Below are positions 1-7,417 of a stretch of 64,000 bases of DNA, piece after piece. Each line of letters starts with the position of its first letter. Positions within the stretch are counted from its first letter, which is position 1. This DNA comes from Bacteroidales bacterium CF. GTDB lineage: Bacteria > Bacteroidota > Bacteroidia > Bacteroidales > UBA932. Position numbers and translations under genes: made by a program. The stretch is taken from NCBI GenBank assembly GCA_000473305.1, contig CP006772.1, positions 2,363,805-2,427,804 on the forward strand, in the 5' to 3' direction. The notes below the pieces were generated by a model. It had not been told where the DNA came from and did no database searches. It worked only from the letters and a program-made list of their open reading frames with translations.

Positions 1-533
1 GGGAATTCAAAGTTTTCGTTCACCAAAGCAGGAAACTCATTGAACTTATCAATGATTTTTTTGAGGTCGGCATTTTTTACAATTTGCTTTCCGTCCACCT
101 CTTTGTTGAAGTTGATACGGTCTTTGAAAATACCGGATAATGTATCAGGATTCGCATCTTCAATAGCATCCAATGCTTTGTTAAGCATCTGTCCAATGTT
201 GTTTTGAAGGTGCTTTATGGGTGGTTGCTCAACTCCATTTTCATCAGTGAAACCTGTATGCCATCTTGCCCGTTTGGGGACAAAAAAAGTTTCACCGTAG
301 GTTTGTTTGTCTTCTAAGATTGTATCTAAAATCGGATTGCCTACTAAATGCTTATAGTCGCTTTTGATAAGTTGTTCACGCATTTGATCGAATACATCCG
401 ACATACGCTTTATGAACAACATACCAAAAATATATTCTTTATATTCTGTGGCATCCATCTTACCTCTTAGGTCATCAGCCACATCCATCAACAGCCTTTC
501 GAGTCGTTTAAGTTTTATTTTTTCTTGTCTCAT
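1..533 (-). CDS. hsdM: Type I restriction-modification DNA methyltransferase HsdM, N-terminal part (cut by window edge)
   Basis: The minus strand from ATG at 533 stays open to base 1, about 177 codons, so only the N-terminus is present. It begins [15 protein letters not shown] and continues with [19 protein letters not shown], then a segment on QMREQL and [15 protein letters not shown]. This is the all-helical N-terminal domain (HsdM_N) of type I methyltransferases. The family methylates adenine with AdoMet and, with HsdS, forms the modification core of a restriction complex. The AdoMet-binding and NPPY motifs would lie left of the window. It follows the AbiE pair by 37 bases on the same strand, so the left edge looks like a defence cluster. 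Whether hsdS and hsdR follow cannot be seen. Confidence 0.88.
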   Translation of the reverse strand, partial: MRQEKIKLKRLERLLMDVADDLRGKMDATEYKEYIFGMLFIKRMSDVFDQMREQLIKSDYKHLVGNPILDTILEDKQTYGETFFVPKRARWHTGFTDENGVEQPPIKHLQNNIGQMLNKALDAIEDANPDTLSGIFKDRINFNKEVDGKQIVKNADLKKIIDKFNEFPALVNENFEF

Positions 534-570
534 TTATAGTTAGATAATTCCTGCTAGGTAATCTATTTAA

Positions 571-1641
571 TTAGTTTTGTGCCATTTTATATATTTCATT
601 CCAATAAAAAAATGCTTCGATATTGGATTTCTTTAGTTTGTTGAGCTTCGTATTTAAAGGCTCTTTTATGACCGCATTACGCAAAAGATCAATGTTTTGG
701 GGATCAAAACGAACTGCAGTTGTTACTCCATTCGCAATCAACACAGAAAGATATGCGGCTTTTGAAGCGTTGGTTATGGCACGATCGATATTGAATTTTT
801 CGCCATGGATAAAGCTTTGTATTCTTTTTGTTCCTGTTTGAAGGAGTTTGAAAGTGTCGGGGTCTACCTGACCTCTCAAGCATATACAAAGTGAGGTTTG
901 GAAAATATCATCAAGTACCGGAGTTGTGTTCTCAGGGTCAAGACCTCGGTATTGCAATTCTACAGAGGCAAACTTTCGGAATGTTTCGGCAACTACAGTT
1001 AAATTGGTGGTTACATCAAACAAAGAAGCAATATCAAAAAGCTGTTTTATGATTTCCATAGAGCAATCTTTATCGCCTTTGAAATAAGGAATCCCCGTAG
1101 TGTTGGGTGCAAAGGCTGTTAGTTTATCGCCCAACATATCAGCCTTACTGGGAACATTAACCATAACCGGTTCACCTTCCAACTTAAAGAAACGGCTTTG
1201 AATTGGTAGTCGCTCAATGTCTTGATAATGAATATCCTCAAACAACACATCCAGAAGAATGCATTCTGTTTCGGTGTTTGTAATGTAAGTGACCTGATAA
1301 AAAAATTTGGCATGTGTCTTTGGGGTATTGTGTGCTGAAACACGTTCCACTAATTTCACATCGTTAAAACCATATTCCTGAGCATTTTTCTTTAAATATT
1401 CTTCAATTCTTGTACCAGGAGGGCAAATGATATCAACATCAATGGAAAGTCGCTTTGCGCTATCCATGTGAAGCATTAATGCTGTACCACCCTTAAATAC
1501 AAACGGACAACCTGATAATACCAAGGATTCGAGTAGTGAAAAAGCCCTTATCGATTTCTCAATAAGTGCTATATCTGAAAATTTATTCTCAGCAGCTACT
1601 TGTGTCATCCATTCGATTGTCCGACTGTCGGGGTGAATCAT
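571..1641 (-). CDS. abiEii: AbiEii-type nucleotidyltransferase toxin (type IV toxin-antitoxin)
   Basis: A 356-residue protein of the AbiEii/AbiGii nucleotidyltransferase toxin family. Visible motifs are GGTAL at residues 51-55 and the acidic pair in SIDVDI at 66-71, which together form the nucleotidyltransferase fold-defining GG...DxD signature, and DKLTAF at 172-177, the conserved second motif. AbiEii toxins transfer nucleotides to tRNA and stop growth during phage infection. The start overlaps the stop of the upstream gene by ATGA, the standard abiEi-abiEii arrangement, so the two are translationally coupled. Family and operon order are seen directly; anti-phage activity is inferred from characterised relatives. 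Confidence 0.88.
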   Translation of the reverse strand: MIHPDSRTIEWMTQVAAENKFSDIALIEKSIRAFSLLESLVLSGCPFVFKGGTALMLHMDSAKRLSIDVDIICPPGTRIEEYLKKNAQEYGFNDVKLVERVSAHNTPKTHAKFFYQVTYITNTETECILLDVLFEDIHYQDIERLPIQSRFFKLEGEPVMVNVPSKADMLGDKLTAFAPNTTGIPYFKGDKDCSMEIIKQLFDIASLFDVTTNLTVVAETFRKFASVELQYRGLDPENTTPVLDDIFQTSLCICLRGQVDPDTFKLLQTGTKRIQSFIHGEKFNIDRAITNASKAAYLSVLIANGVTTAVRFDPQNIDLLRNAVIKEPLNTKLNKLKKSNIEAFFYWNEIYKMAQN

Positions 1642-2360
1642 AATTTATTGGCTTTTATTAGTTGTTCGACCTCTTCCTTTCTTCCCCGGCGGGCAGCGTA
1701 GCGTAAGAGTTTGTTTTTATTTACTGGGTGTCTTTCAAAAATCGATGTATAAACATAATTAATCTCTGAACCTTGTAAAAAGGAAAACTCAACATCGCCA
1801 ACAATATCAACCAACACCTTTTCTATTGTAGGAGTATTGATTCCCTCTAGTAATTGTAATGGGGATTCAGATACTAAAGGACGAATTATTATTGCTTCGT
1901 TGGTACTTATGTATCGTTCAAAGTCTGTTGATGAAGGCAGCAAGAAAACCCGCTTCTTGTTACTAGTGTTTAGAAGATTAAATATCGACTCGGCGACTTC
2001 ACGTTCTACATCAACAAACAACAGATTCAAGTTTGGAATGTGGTGCATGTACGGCATTAGGGCTGAGGCATGCCAAAGACAAAAATTAACAAATGGAAAC
2101 TGTTTTTTTATTTGCCGGTTAATCTGTCTCATCTCTTCGGAACACACTACTGAAAAACTTTCGCCAGTGTCTTTAGCGAGTTTATAAACACCTCTTTCAA
2201 TGCGAGTTAATTGACCTGCTTTTAAAAGACGATTCAGTTGTTCGGAAAGATTTCCTGGCGATTTTATTTGATTCCTGCTTTCAAAATCAGACAATAACTC
2301 TTTGCGAGAGAACTCTTTATGTTTTAGCGCAAAATTTAATATTTCGTTTGTTGTTACCAT
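1638..2360 (-). CDS. abiEi: AbiEi-type antitoxin / transcriptional autorepressor
   Basis: A 240-residue protein upstream of and overlapping the AbiEii toxin by 4 bases. The first 65 residues form a winged-helix-like domain (SRKELLSDFE, then LNRLLKAGQLTRIERGVYKL), the usual DNA-binding N-terminus of AbiEi proteins. The rest is an alpha/beta domain with FCLWHASALMPYMHH. In characterised systems the antitoxin represses its own promoter by binding inverted repeats and neutralises AbiEii without direct protein contact. A 15-base inverted repeat lies just upstream of this start, which fits. The C-terminal domain is diverged from the best-known AbiEi proteins, so the call relies partly on context. 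Confidence 0.8.
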   Translation of the reverse strand: MVTTNEILNFALKHKEFSRKELLSDFESRNQIKSPGNLSEQLNRLLKAGQLTRIERGVYKLAKDTGESFSVVCSEEMRQINRQIKKQFPFVNFCLWHASALMPYMHHIPNLNLLFVDVEREVAESIFNLLNTSNKKRVFLLPSSTDFERYISTNEAIIIRPLVSESPLQLLEGINTPTIEKVLVDIVGDVEFSFLQGSEINYVYTSIFERHPVNKNKLLRYAARRGRKEEVEQLIKANKL

Positions 2361-2385
2361 ATAATATTAATACGCAGTAAATATA

Positions 2386-2428
2386 TCACAATTTTGGCAA
2401 CGAACAACATTTATTGCCAAATTTGTGA
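2386..2428 (-). promoter_or_regulatory. Probable operator of the abiE operon (15-base inverted repeat)
   Basis: The arms TCACAATTTTGGCAA (2386-2400) and TTGCCAAATTTGTGA (2414-2428) are inverted repeats with one mismatch, separated by 13 bases. They end 26 bases upstream of the abiEi start codon. AbiEi antitoxins are known to autorepress through inverted repeats at this position. A -7-like TATATTTA overlaps the start-proximal arm on the minus strand. Binding is inferred. Confidence 0.65.
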
Positions 2429-2558
2429 CAAAAAATATCCCAAGCAAAGGTTTCGCAAGCATTTCATTATCTGCCATGAACACTTTTATTCATTCGATAT
2501 CTGTGAAGGGATGCCGAATCAGGCCTATACTCTGTAAGAAAAACGAAGCAGGAGCAGT

Positions 2559-2790
2559 TGCAGACATAAAGTCGAAAAGACCTTGGTTTTTTAGTGAAAA
2601 TATAAAAATCGGCAATTTATTCTCTGATGCCGCTCATAAGTTAGTGTAGAAATAACAAATCAGGGCATTCAGCCGGAGGGAGTTTACGACTGAGGATGGA
2701 CAGCCCTGAGACGTTATTTCTACACAGTATAAAAAGCGGCTATCAAGAATAAATTAAGAAAAACCAGCGTCTTTGAGACTTATGTCTGCA
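2559..2790. repeat. Nested palindromic element, copy 1 (composite, about 230 bases)
   Basis: Three shells of inverted repeat enclose each other. The outer arms are GCAGACATAA...TTGGTTTTT at 2560-2591 and its imperfect complement at 2758-2790. The middle arms are GCCGCT (2629-2634) and AGCGGC (2735-2740). Inside is a perfect 13-base stem GTGTAGAAATAAC (2644-2656) with GTTATTTCTACAC (2713-2725), then CAGGGC/GCCCTG (2661-2666, 2703-2708) around an apex containing TCAGCCGGAGGGAG and CGACTGAGGATGGA. Flanks 2470-2558 and 2791-2870 carry fragments of the same family (for example CCTGATCCGGTATACC). The whole 538-base gap 2361-2898 holds only this and the abiE operator; I see no gene in it. Confidence 0.8.
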
Positions 2791-2898
2791 TCGCGACATC
2801 GAATGGACTGCCCTGATCCGGTATACCTCTGCCTTATGTTTAAGGGCTCTGTTTAGCAATGACAATTGACTTAATCAGCTTGAGGATTAATTAAATGA

Positions 2899-3777
2899 TT
2901 AGAAAATAGCTGGTTTATTTGCAGTTTTCTTTTTGTGCTGATCAAGCAAACATTGAAAATCATAATCGGCTTTGATTTTATCCAGTATAGTCGTTACTAC
3001 CTTATAAATTTCTTTATTTCTTGAATAATCTGCCGGGCAAACAAAATTCACTCTGTTTTCGGCAATTAGATTTTCTGATCGTTGTTTCTTATTGGAATTT
3101 CTGGGCTGATATACTGCTATGGAATGTCCTCCCATCTCCCTAACCAATTTCATACAAGGGACATCAGTTTCTCCATCACCGAAATATACCATTCGGCTAA
3201 AGGGAATTCTTCTGTCTTCTTTTTTAGTATATTTATTAACACCTATGGAATCGGCAACACTTTCTATCCCTTTATTTATTTTAAAAAGGAATTGAGTTTT
3301 TGTTGTGTAGTTAACTGCAACGCCGGGCCAATAGGCCTTACCGTCTACATCGTATAAATATGAACAAGCGAAAATTTTTTTAAATTCTCTGGCAATTGGT
3401 GTGCCTTCAATAATTTCAGCTAAACCGGAAGAATTGATATAGTGTTCAATAGTTATTCCGACATTTTGAGCATATTCATTTATCAACCCAAACCACTCCT
3501 CAACACCTTTAAACAACTTGACATCTTTTCCAAATTCTTGAAACTGTTCTCTTTTCAAAGAGATTTTCTCTGAAATTGCTTTCTGCATCATTAAATACAT
3601 ATATGTCAGAATCTGATCAGCATCATTATCATTGGATAATTTACTGTTTTCAGCCCAAAACTCTTTTGGATTTTTCTTCACAGCTTTGATAAATCCAAAT
3701 TCCTGCATATTCCCGGGGGAAAGCGTACCATCAAAATCGTAGATTAGTGCGACGATTATATTACTTTTCTTACTCAT
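2899..3777 (-). CDS. HAD-superfamily hydrolase (putative phosphatase)
   Basis: A 292-residue cytosolic protein with HAD motif I DFDGTLSP (nucleophile Asp14, general acid/base Asp16) and motif IV FGDGETDVPC, the Mg2+-binding acidic pair. Between them is a large helical cap domain (about residues 25-150) followed by the Rossmann-like core, as in phosphoserine-phosphatase-like HAD enzymes. The substrate cannot be told. The start lies 10 bases after the stop of a small membrane protein on the same strand, so the two form a likely pair. Its 3' end and flank were the source of the degraded duplicate at about 7.62-7.93 kb. Confidence 0.75.
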   Translation of the reverse strand: MSKKSNIIVALIYDFDGTLSPGNMQEFGFIKAVKKNPKEFWAENSKLSNDNDADQILTYMYLMMQKAISEKISLKREQFQEFGKDVKLFKGVEEWFGLINEYAQNVGITIEHYINSSGLAEIIEGTPIAREFKKIFACSYLYDVDGKAYWPGVAVNYTTKTQFLFKINKGIESVADSIGVNKYTKKEDRRIPFSRMVYFGDGETDVPCMKLVREMGGHSIAVYQPRNSNKKQRSENLIAENRVNFVCPADYSRNKEIYKVVTTILDKIKADYDFQCLLDQHKKKTANKPAIF

Positions 3778-3787
3778 ACTTTTGCAT

Positions 3788-4108
3788 CTATGGATTGGAA
3801 GACTTTGCTGTGTTCAACACTCTCTTGTTCCAGAAAAAATATGACAAAGAAAGCGCTAAGGCTATTGCTCCGGGAATTAACAATACTTCTCCGAGTGGAA
3901 AAATTTCCGCATTCCAGTAAAGAATCAATATTGCAGTTTTATCACCCCCATATACCGCACTTACAAGAAAAAGCCACCAAGGCCAGGCAAGAAAGAGAAC
4001 CGAAGTCGTAAAACGTTGTGGAAAATCCGGATTATTTTCCGATTTGACATTATGTATTGCAAGATACACGATGGCAAAATAAATTAAAACAATATAAAAC
4101 GCTATCAT
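3788..4108 (-). CDS. Small membrane protein of unknown function
   Basis: A 106-residue protein with three predicted membrane segments: the N-terminal IAFYIVLIYFAIVYLAI, a central VLFLAWPWWLFLVSAVYG, and VLLIPGAIALALSLSYFFW near the C-terminus. I do not recognise a family. It precedes the HAD phosphatase by 10 bases and is probably co-transcribed with it. The 3' third of the gene (3786-3902) is nearly duplicated at 7801-7925, where no functional copy remains. No signal for its role can be read from the sequence. Confidence 0.6.
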   Translation of the reverse strand: MIAFYIVLIYFAIVYLAIHNVKSENNPDFPQRFTTSVLFLAWPWWLFLVSAVYGGDKTAILILYWNAEIFPLGEVLLIPGAIALALSLSYFFWNKRVLNTAKSSNP

Positions 4109-4195
4109 AGAAATTTCCTAAACGATTATTTGTACTATAGATTACATTAAGATGTTGTGATAAAGATAATTAAAAAATTTTATAAATACTCACAC

Positions 4196-4325
4196 GCCGC
4201 TATCAAATTAGTGGAAAAAACTGAATCAGGGCATTTCTGCCGCAAATGGGATTTAGGAGCGAATGAAGACATAAGACCGAAAATGACTAAATAGAACTTA
4301 GTTTTTTAGTGATTATCTGCGGCCG
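4196..4325. repeat. Partial nested-palindrome fragment, left half plus outer-arm piece
   Basis: GCCGCT followed by ATCAAATTAGTGGAAAAA, CAGGGCATTTCTGCCG and GGAGCGAATGAAGACATAA reproduces the left half of the family element joined directly to an outer-arm piece (AGACATAAGACCGAAAA, then GTTTTTTAGTGAT). The matching right half is missing, so this copy is a broken or recombined one. It abuts the intact copy at 4322-4434. Together they fill the 353-base gap 4109-4461, which has no gene. Confidence 0.6.
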
Positions 4326-4434
4326 CTTACAAATTAATTGAGATATACCGGATCAGGGCAATTTTCAGCCGGAGCGAATGAAATGAGTGAGGATGGACTG
4401 CCCTTAGACGGTATATCTCAATTATAAAAGCGGC
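4322..4434. repeat. Nested palindromic element, copy 2
   Basis: GCCGCT (4322-4327) and AGCGGC (4429-4434) bound a perfect 15-base stem, AATTGAGATATACCG (4336-4350) with CGGTATATCTCAATT (4409-4423). Inside are AGGGC/GCCCT and the conserved apex TCAGCCGGAGCGAATG ... GAGGATGGAC. The stem sequence differs from copy 1 but is still perfectly paired, while the apex is conserved. It lies just downstream of the hipT stop codon on the minus strand. Confidence 0.82.
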
Positions 4435-4461
4435 TAAGCGGCCATCGAGAAGGAATCCATG

Positions 4462-5409
4462 TTAGATCTGTTTTATTCGCTCAAATCTTTCGATTAGTAT
4501 TTGCTTGTACTGACTCTTAAAATCATCAGTTAAGAAGCTAATATCTATTTGGGCTAACCACTTGGGCTTAGCTTTTTCCATTTTAGCGAAAATGTTTTCT
4601 TGTTGTTTTTCATCCAGCTTCAACGTATTCATTGCTGCTACAAAATCCTGTTTTTTTAGTCTCTTCTTTTTCCCGTTAAGATTTAGTGCCATCTCTTCAT
4701 CGTCTGACGGATTCACCAATGCTGTGTTAACCAAGTCGTAGGCCGGCGATAACACCATACCCAAACCAGGTTGCTCTAATAAGGAAAAGTTCTTCAGGTG
4801 CATATCGGCATTGCCTGTTAAAAAAGAGAATAACACCAGTTCAAAGAAATTTACCACGTCCAAGCCAGAAGTGGCAGAATATTTTTGAATTGCTTTACCA
4901 ATTTGTTCATAACTACCATTGTATTTATCTTCTGTAAGACGTTCGGTTAATTGGCACATGTCTTCCATTGCAAGTTTAATCTTTTTTACCCGGTCTACAC
5001 GTTTAGTAATATAAGCAAGGTTACCGGATGTTAATCGGACAAGACTATGTGTTGCTGTTTTTATATTAGCTATGCCGGCTAAATGCATGGTTAGATCTTC
5101 TACCTCTGGCATCTGTTTATATAATGCCGTTGGTGGTTTTAATATGTAGCCACCCCAAAGTCCAACGATGGTAAACCTTTTTCCCTTTTCTACACGGTTA
5201 TTGCTTGTTATATGAAGAGATAGTTTTGCTTGCACACCTGTTACAGCGGTTTGGCTTTGTATTACCTCCTTTGCCAATGGCTCTAAATCAGCTTCTGAAT
5301 AAGGCAATGCAGGGGGTAAGGGCTGCCCGAATATTTTTTTTGAGCATGAAACATGAAAGTCCAATTCATTATCAGCCAAGTGTTGATAGCAAAACAAGCA
5401 TCTGTTCAT
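4462..5409 (-). CDS. hipT: HipT-like serine/threonine kinase toxin of a HipBST-type system
   Basis: A 315-residue HipA-family kinase lacking the usual HipA N-terminal subdomain, which is encoded separately just upstream. Visible motifs are the glycine-loop region TAVTGVQAKLSL (about 54-65), the catalytic loop GNADMHLKNF at 199-208 (Asp202 and Asn207), and the metal-binding SPAYDLVNT at 221-229. HipT kinases phosphorylate an aminoacyl-tRNA synthetase (TrpS in the E. coli system) and stall translation. The N-terminus carries CLFC (Cys4, Cys7), His19 and Cys22, resembling a small zinc-binding knuckle. The start overlaps the stop of the 110-residue gene upstream by 4 bases. Target and activity are inferred. 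Confidence 0.85.
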   Translation of the reverse strand: MNRCLFCYQHLADNELDFHVSCSKKIFGQPLPPALPYSEADLEPLAKEVIQSQTAVTGVQAKLSLHITSNNRVEKGKRFTIVGLWGGYILKPPTALYKQMPEVEDLTMHLAGIANIKTATHSLVRLTSGNLAYITKRVDRVKKIKLAMEDMCQLTERLTEDKYNGSYEQIGKAIQKYSATSGLDVVNFFELVLFSFLTGNADMHLKNFSLLEQPGLGMVLSPAYDLVNTALVNPSDDEEMALNLNGKKKRLKKQDFVAAMNTLKLDEKQQENIFAKMEKAKPKWLAQIDISFLTDDFKSQYKQILIERFERIKQI

Positions 5410-5738
5410 AGTTTATCCTCCTCTTTTACCTCTTCCACACTTACTGCTCCTATGCAATCCTTACAACAAGCCAGCAGCAAGCCCATGCGGTCTCTCGGAT
5501 TTAACTTCCAATTTTTTTCGGCAATATCTAACAACCAACCCTCAGGAATCAAGCCATCAAAAAACGGGAATAACATATTGGATGTAAAGACTTTTTCTTG
5601 TAATGGCAGTGTTAAACTTATTGGCTTCGCATTGGGTTGACTTAAGTAAACCGGATCATATTCAAAATGATACCCGTTTTCATCTTGAGTAAGCCATCCC
5701 GCAATTTGAGTATCCATTTTAATAATTGCCTTTCTCAT
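5406..5738 (-). CDS. hipS: HipS-like small protein, HipA N-terminal subdomain (likely antitoxin)
   Basis: A 110-residue protein matching the N-subdomain-1 of HipA: YLSQPNAKPISLTLPLQ, then FFDGLIPEG and NPRDRMGLLLACCKDCIGAV. In single-protein HipA toxins this region is fused to the kinase; here it is a separate gene overlapping its neighbours by 4 bases on each side (hipB stop and hipT start). In the E. coli O127 HipBST system the equivalent HipS protein is the antitoxin. The typical FxxLLPEG motif appears as FFDGLIPEG. The role is inferred from gene order, length and similarity. Confidence 0.85.
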   Translation of the reverse strand: MRKAIIKMDTQIAGWLTQDENGYHFEYDPVYLSQPNAKPISLTLPLQEKVFTSNMLFPFFDGLIPEGWLLDIAEKNWKLNPRDRMGLLLACCKDCIGAVSVEEVKEEDKL

Positions 5739-5944
5739 AACTCATGCTCTTTATTTACAAGCACAGCACCTGCTTCATATCCAAATAAACGCAGTACCTG
5801 GTTTACTTTATCTAATCGTAAAGTTTGCTTTCCTTGCTCCAATTCACGAACAAAACGTAAGCCCACACCCGCCTTTTCAGCTAACTCCGGCTGTGTTAGG
5901 TTTACTGCTTTCCGCTTTTCCTTTACAAAATTTGCCAAGCTCAT
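5735..5944 (-). CDS. hipB: HipB-like XRE-family DNA-binding protein
   Basis: A helix-turn-helix protein of 69 residues from ATG at 5944. An upstream in-frame start at 5974 would add ten residues, but it lies inside the promoter and operator region, so I prefer 5944. The HTH runs through LTQPELAEKAGVGLRFVREL and is followed by EQGKQTLRLDKVNQVLRLFGY, the classic XRE/HipB pattern. It overlaps hipS by 4 bases and is first in the operon. HipB proteins bind palindromes in their own promoter; three copies of an ACCCT-TT-AGGGT palindrome lie just upstream. In HipBST systems HipB mainly acts as DNA-binding corepressor. Confidence 0.88.
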   Translation of the reverse strand: MSLANFVKEKRKAVNLTQPELAEKAGVGLRFVRELEQGKQTLRLDKVNQVLRLFGYEAGAVLVNKEHEL

Positions 5945-5948
5945 TTTA

Positions 5949-6044
5949 TACCCTTTAAGGTGCAAATATAACAATATTTTAATATTTCACACCCTTTAGG
6001 GTGCATATTTTTATAATTAAAAAATTTTTGCCCCCTTTAGGGTA
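5949..6044 (-). promoter_or_regulatory. hipBST promoter with three ACCCTTTAGGGT-type operators
   Basis: Three palindromes occur upstream of hipB: ACCCTTTAAGGT (5950-5961), CACCCTTTAGGGTG (5990-6003) and CCCTTTAGGGT (6033-6043), spaced about 40 bases apart, near four helical turns. On the minus strand TATATTTG (complement of 5963-5970) fits the Bacteroidota -7 element, placing transcription start about 12 bases before the hipB ATG and inside the first palindrome. The second covers the -33 region. This strongly suggests autorepression; binding is inferred. Confidence 0.7.
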
Positions 6045-6059
6045 TAATAATCGGTCGTT

Positions 6060-6145
6060 ACCAATTAATGCCCCCGAACGGGTATATCAGAAATTTTTCA
6101 GCCGGGACAGCGAAGCAAGTTAGGTTGGGCATCTTGTAAAAAGTA
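6060..6145. repeat. Degenerate fragment of the nested-palindrome family
   Basis: TTTTTCAGCCGGGACAGCGA followed by AAGTTAGGTTGGGCATC resembles the apex TTTCAGCCGGAGGGAGAGCAA...GGATGGACAGCCC of the other copies, with weak flanking complementarity. It is the poorest copy. The rest of the gap up to 6293 is AT-rich and I see no gene in it and no clear promoter for the Sel1 gene. Confidence 0.35.
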
Positions 6146-6293
6146 TCACCTCTTAGAATTTCTTTAATAACCTCAATATTATTTGTCTAACCACATCAAA
6201 ATTCTTAATTTTATATCATATTCTTCACACGTTTTTTTCCACCATTAACAAAAAAACAACTCATTATATAGACTAATCTAAAAAATACCGGAA

Positions 6294-7382
6294 ATGATAA
6301 AGCAAATGCATCTATTCACTAATACTATTATTTTTTTATTGCTTAATTTATCGCTTTATGCTCAGAATAATGACATTACCTCATTAATTAACAAAGCAAA
6401 TTCAGGTGACGCCAATGCCCAGAATGAATTAGGAGTTTGCTATGAAACAGGAAAGAGTGTTAATAAAAATTTTTACGAAGCAATAAAATGGTATCGAAAA
6501 GCTGCGGAACAGGGCCATGTCGCTGCACAATTTAATTTAGGGCTTTGTTATGGCAATGGACAGGGAGTGGAAAAAAACGATGCCATGGCTGTGTATTGGT
6601 ACAGAAAATCTGCGGAACAAGGATATGTTGATGCGCAGTACAATTTAGCGGTTCGCTATTATATTGGACAAGGTGTAAATCAAAACTATTCAGAAGCTGT
6701 TAATTGGTACAGAAAAGCTGCTGAGCAAGGGGATGCTCCGGCGAAATATAACTTGGGATTTTGCTATTATTATGGTTATGGAGTGGACAAAGACATTACC
6801 GAGGCTGTTAATTGGTATAAGCAAGCGGCAGACCAAGGATATGCAAGGGCTCAGATTGATTTAGGTATTTGTTATTGCAATGGAGATGGAGTGAAACAGG
6901 ATTTTACCGAGGCTGCTAAATTGTTTAGAAAAGTTGCAGAGCAAGGAGATGCCAGGGCTCAGTACAATTTGGGACTTTGTTATGACAATGGCCGGGGAGT
7001 TGAAAAAAACGATGCCATGACTATATATTGGTATAGCAAAGCGGCTGAACAGGGATTTGCTGATGCTCAATATAATTTAGGTGTCCGCTATTATTTTGGT
7101 CAAGGTGTAAATCAGAATTACTCCGAGGCTGTGAAGTTCTTCATGAAAGCTGCTGACCAGGGGTATGCCATGGCACAGTTCAACCTGGGGACTTGCTTCT
7201 ATAACGGTTTTGGATTAAAGCAGGATTATACTGAGGCCGCCAACTGGTACAAGAAAGCGGCAGAACAAGGATTTGACAAAGCTCAGTATTGTTTAGCGCT
7301 TTGTTATAGCTATGGACACGGTGTGGAAAAGGACGATGTCATGGCTTTATACTGGTACAAAAAGGCTACTGAAAACAGGTAG
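6294..7382 (+). CDS. Secreted Sel1-repeat (SLR) protein
   Basis: A 362-residue protein with a signal peptide (LFTNTIIFLLLNLSLYAQ) and nine consecutive 36-residue Sel1-like repeats of the form AQYNLGxCYxxGxGVxxNxxEAxxWYxKAAEQG, from about residue 40 to the end. Sel1 repeats form alpha-solenoids for protein-protein contacts. ATG at 6294 and a second Met at codon 5 are both possible starts. Repeats 2-3 closely match repeats 6-7 (GVEKNDAM then GVNQNYSEAV), so the array grew by duplicating a four-repeat block. It is alone on the plus strand inside the accessory island; binding partner unknown. Confidence 0.82.
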   Translation: MIKQMHLFTNTIIFLLLNLSLYAQNNDITSLINKANSGDANAQNELGVCYETGKSVNKNFYEAIKWYRKAAEQGHVAAQFNLGLCYGNGQGVEKNDAMAVYWYRKSAEQGYVDAQYNLAVRYYIGQGVNQNYSEAVNWYRKAAEQGDAPAKYNLGFCYYYGYGVDKDITEAVNWYKQAADQGYARAQIDLGICYCNGDGVKQDFTEAAKLFRKVAEQGDARAQYNLGLCYDNGRGVEKNDAMTIYWYSKAAEQGFADAQYNLGVRYYFGQGVNQNYSEAVKFFMKAADQGYAMAQFNLGTCFYNGFGLKQDYTEAANWYKKAAEQGFDKAQYCLALCYSYGHGVEKDDVMALYWYKKATENR

Positions 7383-7417
7383 ACCTTGCCAAAGTTTTTC
7401 GCAATAGCAGGATAATC

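Noticed and set aside
2425-2649. Open frame of 74 codons in the gap after abiEi
   Set aside because: It lies within the nested palindrome and abiE operator; composition is that of the repeat.
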